A stretch of DNA of 11,910 nt from a bacterium (GTDB taxonomy: Bacteria > Patescibacteriota > Minisyncoccia > Ryanbacterales > 2-02-FULL-48-12), in contig SBBS01000090.1 of the NCBI GenBank assembly GCA_005239605.1, positions 1 through 11,910 on the forward strand, written 5' to 3'. Position 1 is the stretch's first letter. Each line of letters opens with the position of its first letter. The position numbers and the translations under genes were made by a program. The notes beneath the pieces are model-generated. The model was not told where the DNA came from. It saw only the letters and a list, made by a program, of their open reading frames with translations, and searched no databases. Shown here piece after piece: positions 6,437-11,910 of the stretch.

Positions 6437-7391
6437 AAAGAAAAAAATTGTTGTTATGGGCGGGGGAACGGGAACGTTTACCGTTTTGTCGGGACTGAAA
6501 AAATATCCGGTTGATCTTACGGCGATTGTTTCCATGGCGGATGACGGCGGGTCTACCGGCATATTGCGCGAAGAGTTCGGCATGCTTCCGGCGGGAGATA
6601 TCAGACGGGCGCTGGTTGCTCTTTCGTCATATCCGGAAAAGTTTTTAACTGATTTATTTACCTATCGTTTCCGAGAGGGAGAAGTGGACGGGCATAATTT
6701 TGGCAATTTGATTTTGGCGGCGCTTGAGCGTGTAACGGGCAGTTTTGAGGATGCTGTGGCGGCCGCATCCCGTCTCCTTGATGTGCGAGGCGCCGTATTG
6801 CCGGTAACATTTTCAAATGTGCGTTTGTACGCCCAGCTCGAAAATGGAGAAATTATAAAAGGGGAAACAAACATAGATATACCAAAGCATGACGGCCGGC
6901 TTCGCATTGTACGCGTATGGCTCCAACCAAAAGGCCGCGCGAACCCCAAGGCGGTGAAAGCCATCAGGGACGCAGATATGATTGTGATAGGCCCCGGTGA
7001 TCTTTTTACCAGCATTATTCCAAATGTTTTAGTAAGCGGCATACGAAAGGCTCTTCGGAAAAGTTCGGCAAAGAAAGTGTATGTTATGAACCTCATGACC
7101 AAACACGGCGAGACAAACGGTTTTACCGGCGCTGATTTTTTGGCTATGCTTGATGCGTATGCGGGCGCGCGCATGTTTGATTATGTTCTTATCAACACCA
7201 TGTGTCCTCCCGAACATATTCTCCGGCGTTATAAAAAGGAGCGCGCTGAATGGATATCATACAAAGGTGTGCCGCAACGTAACCAAGAAAGGCCGCGTTT
7301 TATAACCGCAGCGCTTTTGCGGCGCGGCAATTACGTCCGTCATGATTCCGCGAAGCTTGCAAAATCCATTATGAAAATTATACAAGCATGA
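6429..7391 (+). CDS. yvcK: YvcK/GlmR family UDP-GlcNAc-binding regulator (CofD-like fold)
   Basis: This 320-residue protein matches the YvcK family (also called GlmR or gluconeogenesis factor) of the CofD-like superfamily. It shows IVVMGGGTGTFTVLSGLK (residues 7-24), ADDGGSTGILREEFG (37-51), GDIRRALVALS (56-66), HNFGNLILAALE, GPGDLFTSIIPNVL and MNLMTKHGETNGFTGADFL. The start is a TTG at 6429 inside the last codons of glmS (overlap 8 nt), so translation is probably coupled, and it gives a family-like N-terminus with no lost motif. In Bacillus subtilis the homologue binds UDP-GlcNAc and stimulates GlmS when UDP-GlcNAc is scarce. Direct coupling to glmS here fits that role. Unlike the usual Gram-positive rapZ-yvcK-whiA neighbourhood, neither rapZ nor whiA is beside it. 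Confidence 0.92.
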   Translation: MNKKKKIVVMGGGTGTFTVLSGLKKYPVDLTAIVSMADDGGSTGILREEFGMLPAGDIRRALVALSSYPEKFLTDLFTYRFREGEVDGHNFGNLILAALERVTGSFEDAVAAASRLLDVRGAVLPVTFSNVRLYAQLENGEIIKGETNIDIPKHDGRLRIVRVWLQPKGRANPKAVKAIRDADMIVIGPGDLFTSIIPNVLVSGIRKALRKSSAKKVYVMNLMTKHGETNGFTGADFLAMLDAYAGARMFDYVLINTMCPPEHILRRYKKERAEWISYKGVPQRNQERPRFITAALLRRGNYVRHDSAKLAKSIMKIIQA

Positions 7392-7491
7392 ATTCCCATG
7401 AATGTTATTTTTGATGCATGGGCTGGCATTTGAGCTGTTTTTCAAGATATTATGGTTACACAAGTCTTATTCAATTACACGCATTTTTAAT

Positions 7492-8184
7492 ATGAAGGCA
7501 GTAATCATTGCGGCAGGCGAAGGTACGCGCATGCGGCCGCTTACGTATACAACACCAAAACAGCTCCTTCGCGTTTGCGGCAAAACACTTCTTGAATATG
7601 TGCTGGAAGCTTTGCCGGCCGCGGTTTCTGAAATAGTTATAATCGTGGGTTATAAAGGGAGCGATATTCAAAAATTTCTTGGGGATGAATGGCGGGGAAA
7701 ATCAGTAACGTACATCTGGCAGGAACGGCCGCAAGGCACTGCGCACGCAGTGTCTTTAGCAAAAGATTTTTTGCAAGGCGAAACATTGTTTTTGGCAGGG
7801 TATGCGGACGATATTCACGGCGCTGAAGGTGTTGGCGCGCTTGTGGCGCAGGGGAGGCCTTGTTTTATGGTTGCCGAAGTTGCTGATCCGCGAAAATTCG
7901 GCGTGATTGTAACCAACACGGCGGGAAAAATTGTGAGTTTTGAAGAAAAACCGGAGCAGCCGAAATCAAACTTGGTTTCAAGCGGATTTTTTGTGCTGCC
8001 GATAGAAATTTTTGATTATCCTGTGCCGCCGCGCGAAAATGGCGAAGAATACATTCCCGACCGCGTGGTAAAAATGATGCAGGATGGCTATGAATTTTAC
8101 ACGGAGCGATCCACTCAATGGATTCCTATCGGTTACCCGCAAGATTTGGAGGAAGCGGAAAAGATTTTATGTCCAAAAAAATAG
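7492..8184 (+). CDS. Sugar-phosphate nucleotidyltransferase, GlmU N-domain-like
   Basis: This is a 230-residue NTP_transferase-fold enzyme that would join a sugar-1-phosphate to a nucleotide. It shows IIAAGEGTRMRP (residues 5-16) with PKQLL at 22-26 for nucleotide binding, QGTAHAV (81-87) resembling the GTxHA motif of GlmU-type uridylyltransferases, YADDI (104-108) with the metal-binding Asp, FEEKP (150-154), and a W-IPIGYPQDLEEAEK end. It lacks the left-handed beta-helix acetyltransferase domain of full GlmU. An upstream in-frame ATG at 7402 would add a hydrophobic 30-residue extension before the first beta-strand and is rejected. The neighbours (glmS, yvcK) suggest UDP-GlcNAc synthesis, but glucose-1-phosphate or mannose-1-phosphate nucleotidylyltransferase activity remains possible. 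The 100-bp gap upstream shows no clear promoter or terminator. Confidence 0.85.
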   Translation: MKAVIIAAGEGTRMRPLTYTTPKQLLRVCGKTLLEYVLEALPAAVSEIVIIVGYKGSDIQKFLGDEWRGKSVTYIWQERPQGTAHAVSLAKDFLQGETLFLAGYADDIHGAEGVGALVAQGRPCFMVAEVADPRKFGVIVTNTAGKIVSFEEKPEQPKSNLVSSGFFVLPIEIFDYPVPPRENGEEYIPDRVVKMMQDGYEFYTERSTQWIPIGYPQDLEEAEKILCPKK

Positions 8185-8221
8185 GACAGCGCTGATTGCT
8201 GTCCTTGCTTGCTGTCTTTTT
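8184..8221 (+). terminator. Terminator-like structure with duplicated 3' arm
   Basis: GGACAGC (8184-8190) begins on the last base of the nucleotidyltransferase stop codon and pairs perfectly with GCTGTCC (8198-8204) around a 7-nt loop. A second copy, GCTGTC (8211-8216), is followed at once by TTTTT and could pair with the same left arm instead. Either hairpin would end the amino-sugar transcript; the second has the better U-tract. Confidence 0.65.
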
Positions 8222-8253
8222 ATCGGCGAATCCATTTGCCGTCGATATTTTTG

Positions 8254-8291
8254 AATCAACCACCCTGCGGCTTGCCGCAGGGTGGTTGATT
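8254..8291. repeat. Perfect 17-bp inverted repeat, REP-like
   Basis: Arms 8254-8270 and 8275-8291 (AATCAACCACCCTGCGG and its exact complement) surround a 4-nt loop CTTG. The GC-rich tip would be very stable in RNA of either strand. It is followed by a T-rich but interrupted stretch, so termination is possible; a dispersed palindromic repeat is equally likely. Confidence 0.88.
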
Positions 8292-8339
8292 TCCTTTCGT
8301 TTTATATATTTTTAGTATTGGTATCATATCCGATAGGTA

Positions 8340-8368
8340 TTATCAAGTGTTATGCTATCTGCTATTGT
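8340..8368 (+). promoter_or_regulatory. Promoter of tsaC, leaderless type
   Basis: TTATCA at 8340-8345 (4 of 6 to the -35 consensus), a 17-bp spacer and TATTGT at 8363-8368 end exactly 6 nt before the ATG at 8375. No Shine-Dalgarno is present. Confidence 0.6.
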
Positions 8369-8374
8369 ATCCTC

Positions 8375-9013
8375 ATGCGCATCATTCCTCTTGGCACGGA
8401 TCATGGAGTGGGGGCAACGCTGGAAGCGGTGCGATGTTTAAAGTTGGGCGAGGTGGTGGTGATACCCACAGACACGACATACGCTCTTGCGGCAGATGCC
8501 CTGAATGAAAAAGCCGTTAAAAAAGTTTTTTCCATAAAAATGAGAGGAGCTGACCAGGCGCTCCCCGTGCTGGTGTCTGATTTTGATATGCTTGATAAAG
8601 TGGCGGCGGCAAGCAAAGAATTAAAAGAATACATACAGCAATGCGGATCTATAACTGCCGTGCTTCCCGCGCGCGGGTGGGTTCCGCTTTTGCTTCGCGG
8701 CGGGAAGCTCTCGATTGGCGTGCGGATACCAAGCCATCCGTTTGTGGAACGGCTTATAAAAGCATTCGGCGGGCCGATAACCGGCACCAGCGCGAATGTT
8801 TCCGGCAGAGGCCCGTATCACAAAATTCAAGATGTCATAGATGAGTTTGAGGGCGGCGTTGAGCCCGACGTGGTCATAGACGCGGGAACGTTGCCGCAAA
8901 ACTCGGTTTCTGCCGTAATTGATTTTACTAAAAAGCCGCCTATGATTTTGCGTACGGGCGTTTTACCGAAGAATGTATTGATGGAGTTGTTGGGGAGTCA
9001 AAATAAGGTGTAG
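8375..9013 (+). CDS. tsaC: Sua5/YrdC/TsaC threonylcarbamoyl-AMP synthase
   Basis: This enzyme makes threonylcarbamoyl-AMP from threonine, bicarbonate and ATP for t6A modification at position 37 of ANN-decoding tRNAs. The 212-residue protein is the size of a TsaC-type single-domain enzyme and lacks the C-terminal Sua5 domain. Family motifs are VVVIPTDTTYALAADA (27-42), the basic KMRGADQALPVLV (55-67), SITAVLPARG (92-101), GVRIPSHPF (115-123) and GPITGTSANVSGRG (133-146). The start at 8375 was chosen because a promoter ends 6 nt upstream; the alternative at 8282 would add a hydrophobic leader unknown in this cytosolic family and would begin within the palindrome at 8254-8291. glyA follows after 15 bp, with its own candidate promoter. 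Confidence 0.93.
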   Translation: MRIIPLGTDHGVGATLEAVRCLKLGEVVVIPTDTTYALAADALNEKAVKKVFSIKMRGADQALPVLVSDFDMLDKVAAASKELKEYIQQCGSITAVLPARGWVPLLLRGGKLSIGVRIPSHPFVERLIKAFGGPITGTSANVSGRGPYHKIQDVIDEFEGGVEPDVVIDAGTLPQNSVSAVIDFTKKPPMILRTGVLPKNVLMELLGSQNKV

Positions 9014-9019
9014 TATAAC
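8990..9019 (+). promoter_or_regulatory. Candidate promoter of glyA-folD
   Basis: TTGGGG at 8990-8995 and TATAAC at 9014-9019 are 18 bp apart, with the -10 directly after the tsaC stop codon and 9 nt before the glyA ATG. The leader would be at most a few nucleotides and no Shine-Dalgarno is seen. Confidence 0.5.
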
Positions 9020-9028
9020 AGAATAGTT

Positions 9029-10246
9029 ATGAAAAAAGACACCCAAATTCAAGATCTTATCAAAAAAGAAGAAAAGCGGCAAAAAAGCGTAATTAATTTA
9101 ATTGCCTCCGAGAATTATGTTTCTCAGGCGGTGCTTCGGGCGCTTGGTTCGGTGTTTACAAATAAGTATGCCGAGGGGTATCCGGGGAAGCGATACTATG
9201 GCGGAAACTTGGTAGTTGACGAAGTGGAAAATCTCGCGCGGGAGCGGGCGTTGAAACTGTTTAAACTCTCACCGAAAAAATGGGCGGTGAATGTCCAGCC
9301 GTATTCCGGCTCGCCTGCAAACATTGCCGTATATTTGGCGCTCGTGCCGATCGGCGGGAAAATAATGGGCATGCGGCTTGATATGGGCGGGCACCTAACG
9401 CATGGGCATAAAGTGAGCGCGTCGGGAAAAATATGGCGGCAGATTCCGTATGGCGTGAACAAAAAAACAGAACAACTGGATTATGACGAACTTGAAGAGA
9501 TAGCAAAAAAAGAAAAACCCAAGCTTATCGTGGCGGGTTTTACCGCCTATCCCCGGCGCATTGATTGGAAGGCATTCCGGCTGGTAGCTGATGTGTGCGG
9601 AGCCGCATTGATGGCAGACATGTCGCATATTGCAGGACTCGTGGCGGGCGGGGCGCATCCATCGCCGTTTCCGTATGCGGATATAGTAACCACAACAGTT
9701 CATAAAACATTGAGAGGTCCGCGATCCGCTATGATATTCTCCCGAACAGACAGGCTTCATGCTTCAGGTTTCAAGTTTCATGAATTGATAGACAAAGCAG
9801 TATTCCCCGGGTTGCAAGGCGGGCCGCATGTGAATCAGATTGCGGGAATCGCCGCCGCGCTGTACGAAGCCAGTCAGCCGGAATTTAAAAAATACGCGGC
9901 GCAAATTGTAAAAAACGCGCGCGTGTTGGCGGAAGAACTTGCGAAAAAAGGGTGGCGGATTGTCTCGGGCGGCACCGATAATCATTTGTTATTGGTGGAC
10001 ACATGGCAAAAAGGGGTGAGCGGTAAGGATGCCAGTACGCTGTTAGAGAAAGCAGGCATTATTGTGAACATGAATGCGATTCCGTTTGACGAGCGTAAGC
10101 CAATGGATCCGTCCGGTATCCGCATCGGAACGGCGGCCGTAACCACGCAAGGCATGAAGGAAAAGGATATGAAGCGCATTGCGGCGCGCATTCACTCCGT
10201 TTTAGATGCAGCCGGCTCGTTAAAAACAGAGGAGAAAAAAGCATGA
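9029..10246 (+). CDS. glyA: Serine hydroxymethyltransferase
   Basis: GlyA is a PLP enzyme that converts serine and tetrahydrofolate to glycine and 5,10-methylene-THF. The 405-residue protein shows INLIASENYVS near the N-terminus, NKYAEGYPGKRYYGG, HLTHGHKVS, the PLP-ring and phosphate region MADMSHIAGLVAGG, the Schiff-base lysine K226 in TTTVHKTLRGPR, FPGLQGGPH, and the carboxylate-binding Arg of GIRIGTAAVTTQGM. A four-unit heptamer array encodes residues about 242-251 (RLHASGFKFHEL) in the loop after the active-site lysine, where other family members are shorter. The gene ends in an ATGA overlap with folD, making a one-carbon operon. Confidence 0.96.
   Translation: MKKDTQIQDLIKKEEKRQKSVINLIASENYVSQAVLRALGSVFTNKYAEGYPGKRYYGGNLVVDEVENLARERALKLFKLSPKKWAVNVQPYSGSPANIAVYLALVPIGGKIMGMRLDMGGHLTHGHKVSASGKIWRQIPYGVNKKTEQLDYDELEEIAKKEKPKLIVAGFTAYPRRIDWKAFRLVADVCGAALMADMSHIAGLVAGGAHPSPFPYADIVTTTVHKTLRGPRSAMIFSRTDRLHASGFKFHELIDKAVFPGLQGGPHVNQIAGIAAALYEASQPEFKKYAAQIVKNARVLAEELAKKGWRIVSGGTDNHLLLVDTWQKGVSGKDASTLLEKAGIIVNMNAIPFDERKPMDPSGIRIGTAAVTTQGMKEKDMKRIAARIHSVLDAAGSLKTEEKKA
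9754..9781 (+). repeat. Degenerate heptamer array in glyA (GCTTCAT/GTTTCAA x4)
   Basis: Four 7-bp units, GCTTCAT, GCTTCAG, GTTTCAA and GTTTCAT, occupy exactly 28 bp, the same copy number and length as the clean arrays in leuS. They are read in frame within glyA. Confidence 0.72.
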
Positions 10247-11232
10247 TAGCGGATTGTAAAAAGATTTCGGACGACGTGCGCGCGTTGATTCAGACAACAG
10301 TTGCGGCGTCTCGTAAAAAAATTCGATTAGCCATTATAAGAGCGTCTCACAACGATCCGATAAAAGACGCCGAGACGGAAGCGTTTTTGAAGCAAAAGCG
10401 CGCATGCGGAAAAGCGGTTGGCATTGAGGTAAGGGAATATGATATAACTGAATTTTTGACTTCTCAAAATATGCTGGAAAAGCGCATTTCTACGATTGCG
10501 CGTATCAAAGAAAATACCGCTGTTATTGTACAGCTTCCGTTGCCTCCTCTTACGCGGCCTGATAGAGAAAGAATAACAATAAATCCCGTTAGAAATTTCC
10601 ATGAAGTATTTGAATCCTCGCGAAAATCGCCCAAGGCGGTAACCCACGCCGCAGAGCAACGGAGTATTATTTCTAACGGGATAAATACACAGGCGGCGCT
10701 CAATACCATTCCGCCCAAAAAAGACGCGGATGTTTTACATGCGGAGTCATTTGGCAGATACGAAGCGGGAAGCGAAACCGCTCTTGTTCCTCCGGTTATT
10801 GGCGCATTAGAAGAGATTTTGAGGCGAGAAGCGCCGGATGTGCTGGAAAATTTGGGTACAAAAATTGTGGTGGCGGTTGGTCAAGGGCTTGTTATCGGAA
10901 GGCAGGTAAATCGGTGGGCTGTTCGAAATGGCGTACGTGAACTGCATAGCCTGCGGGAAGGAAGCGATGTCGCGCACTATACAAAGCAGGCTGATATTAT
11001 TGTTTCAGGTGTTGGAAAATCAGGACTTATTACGGCAGACATGGTAAAAGAAGGCGCCGTTATTTTTGATTTCGGGTTTTCCAAGCAAGACGGTATTGTT
11101 CGCGGAGATGCGGATTCTTCGGTTGCCGATAAAGCGCGACTGCTCACGCCGGCGCCGGGCGGCATGGGTCCGCTTTCTGTAACTATGCTGTTTTGGAACA
11201 CAGCATGTATTGCGGGAGTGAGATTTGCGTAA
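10243..11232 (+). CDS. folD: Bifunctional methylene-THF dehydrogenase/cyclohydrolase with a repeat-derived insert
   Basis: FolD oxidises 5,10-methylene-THF with NAD(P)+ and hydrolyses the product to 10-formyl-THF, using the product of GlyA. It starts at an ATG overlapping the glyA stop, with a GAGGAG Shine-Dalgarno at 10229-10234. FLKQKRACGKAVGI (48-61) aligns gaplessly with the family's catalytic segment and keeps the catalytic Lys (K52), with Phe48 in place of the usual Tyr. IVQLPLPP (95-102), PPKKDADVL (157-165), the nucleotide-binding VAVGQGLVIGRQVNRWAV, VSGVGKSGLI and TPAPGGMGPLSVTML follow. At 329 residues it is about 40 longer than usual. The distance from Q97 to D163 is 66 residues against 23 in the E. 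coli enzyme (Q98-D121), and 34 of those come from the palindromic element at 10585-10680 plus a 6-bp duplication. The frame remains open. Confidence 0.93.
   Translation: MIADCKKISDDVRALIQTTVAASRKKIRLAIIRASHNDPIKDAETEAFLKQKRACGKAVGIEVREYDITEFLTSQNMLEKRISTIARIKENTAVIVQLPLPPLTRPDRERITINPVRNFHEVFESSRKSPKAVTHAAEQRSIISNGINTQAALNTIPPKKDADVLHAESFGRYEAGSETALVPPVIGALEEILRREAPDVLENLGTKIVVAVGQGLVIGRQVNRWAVRNGVRELHSLREGSDVAHYTKQADIIVSGVGKSGLITADMVKEGAVIFDFGFSKQDGIVRGDADSSVADKARLLTPAPGGMGPLSVTMLFWNTACIAGVRFA
10579..10686 (+). mobile_element. Palindromic coding insertion element with 6-bp direct repeats inside folD
   Basis: A 96-bp element (10585-10680) has 12-bp perfect terminal inverted repeats, CCCGTTAGAAAT and ATTTCTAACGGG. 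It is flanked on both sides by ATAAAT (10579-10584 and 10681-10686), consistent with a target-site duplication. Net gain is 102 bp, exactly 34 codons (folD residues about 114-147, starting NPVRNFHEVFESS and ending IISNGI). No stop codon occurs in the folD frame and no transposase is encoded, so it would be a non-autonomous MITE-like element. Removing it restores the uninterrupted codon run for ITINTQAALN. Confidence 0.8.
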
Positions 11233-11245
11233 TCCACATGTTTCT

Positions 11246-11274
11246 TTGTTTTTTGTGCAATGAGGTGCTATTAT
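11246..11274 (+). promoter_or_regulatory. Promoter of the secreted-protein gene, leaderless type
   Basis: TTGTTT at 11246-11251, a 17-bp spacer and TATTAT at 11269-11274 end 6 nt before the ATG at 11281. The geometry is identical to that before tsaC, and there is no Shine-Dalgarno. Confidence 0.6.
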
Positions 11275-11280
11275 TTATGT

Positions 11281-11910
11281 ATGAATATATTACACACGCG
11301 AAATACATCTTTTGTTTTAATAGGACTGCTTCTTATTGGCTCTCTCGGCGTCTTTTTTGTAACCTCTGCCGCTACCGATTGCGGCAATTTCAAATCAGGC
11401 ACACCGCCTCCGACGGGATACGGCGCCGCATACAATGTGTTCTCCCCTTCGCAAATTCTTGTAAAAGCTTTGTGTGATACAAATTCGGTTACCATTGAGG
11501 CAGGCGCAGGCGGTTCAAGTCAGGCGGTATATGAAAGAGGGTACCATTATCGCAATGGATCATGGCAGGAAATTACGTTGACCGGCTCCAAACGCCTCGG
11601 TACATCGGGTCCATGGTATGAAGGCTTTGCCGAAGTAAGTATTCCCGTAAGCCAACTCGTTGATGGCACCAATTACGTGGTTGCCTATACCTGCACTGCT
11701 CAAAGCGGCCAATGGAAATGCGGCTGTTCCGATGCGATTTGTGCGCAAGGTAAGTGGCAGATGCAGATGTTTAATGGTAAGCCAGGTCCGGGACCGGGTA
11801 CCATTATTCCTTCTCTCACCATCAACGAAGTGAAAGAAACATGGGCACCTGCGGAGAATACAAATGTTCCTGCTGGCGCTACAATCATAGGGGTAGTAAA
11901 CATAGGATCA
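11281..11910 (+). CDS. Secreted cysteine-containing surface protein (partial, 3' end beyond window)
   Basis: The frame is open from ATG 11281 to the window end (210 residues), with no stop. The N-terminus has a polar start, a hydrophobic core (about residues 10-29, SFVLIGLLLIGSLGVFFV) and a small-residue TSAAT stretch typical of a signal peptidase site near 31. The mature part is low in charge and beta-like, with cysteines at 34, 65, 138, 147, 149 and 154, an aromatic SGQWKCGCSDAICAQGKWQ segment and a PGPGPG linker at about 168-173 leading into a new domain. I recognise no named family. Extracellular location is well supported by the signal peptide; an adhesin or cell-surface role is inference. 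It is unrelated to folD and has its own promoter. Confidence 0.8.
   Translation, partial: MNILHTRNTSFVLIGLLLIGSLGVFFVTSAATDCGNFKSGTPPPTGYGAAYNVFSPSQILVKALCDTNSVTIEAGAGGSSQAVYERGYHYRNGSWQEITLTGSKRLGTSGPWYEGFAEVSIPVSQLVDGTNYVVAYTCTAQSGQWKCGCSDAICAQGKWQMQMFNGKPGPGPGTIIPSLTINEVKETWAPAENTNVPAGATIIGVVNIGS

Noticed and set aside
7402..7491. Upstream ATG giving a hydrophobic extension to the nucleotidyltransferase
   Set aside because: The fold begins with the first beta-strand at 7492 (MKAVIIAAGEGTR), and a membrane leader is not expected for this cytosolic family.
8282..8374. Hydrophobic N-terminal extension of tsaC
   Set aside because: It starts inside a perfect palindrome and a -35/-10 pair ends 6 nt before the ATG at 8375, which already gives a complete TsaC.
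11233..11280. Terminator after folD
   Set aside because: The T-rich stretch has only a 4-bp CACA/TGTG pairing; no convincing stem is present.

Overview
The window looks like chromosomal DNA from a Candidate Phyla Radiation bacterium, most likely of the Parcubacteria type. This is inferred from gene style and repeats, not from a marker gene. Genes are short-spaced and on one strand. Most first genes have a -10-like box only about 6 nt before the ATG and no Shine-Dalgarno, so they look leaderless. A small set of short A+T-rich repeats recurs, several of them inside essential genes. Every convincing gene reads on the + strand.

Layout: (1) 1-1266 holds a possible tail of an upstream gene, a putative HExxH zinc metalloprotease and a stub resembling a HicB antitoxin. 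(2) 1267-4379 holds a VOC/glyoxalase-family protein, leucyl-tRNA synthetase (leuS) and a 33-residue membrane peptide with a strong Shine-Dalgarno overlapping the leuS stop. (3) 4377-4591 is a spacer with a 23-bp stem-loop, a likely terminator and another hairpin. (4) 4592-8184 is an amino-sugar block: glmS, a yvcK/glmR homologue overlapping it by 8 nt, and a sugar-phosphate nucleotidyltransferase with a GlmU-like motif. (5) 8184-8374 is a spacer with a terminator-like structure and a perfect 17-bp inverted repeat. (6) 8375-11232 holds the Sua5/TsaC tRNA-modification enzyme, then glyA and folD joined by an ATGA overlap. (7) 11281 to the window end is the 5' part of a secreted, cysteine-containing surface protein.

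How the genes fit together: GlmS makes glucosamine-6-phosphate, YvcK/GlmR is known in Bacillus subtilis as a UDP-GlcNAc-binding activator of GlmS, and the third gene may be a uridylyltransferase of the same route, so the block may form a UDP-GlcNAc supply and feedback module. GlyA loads one-carbon units from serine onto tetrahydrofolate and FolD oxidises them to 10-formyl-THF. LeuS and TsaC serve translation.

The most unusual content is the repeats. leuS carries five in-frame arrays of 7-bp units, four of them clean 28-bp (4 x 7) arrays, and glyA carries one more. folD carries a 96-bp element with 12-bp terminal inverted repeats flanked by a 6-bp direct repeat, a net gain of exactly 34 codons beside the active site. 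These resemble, in principle, the protein-coding palindromic elements known from Rickettsia.
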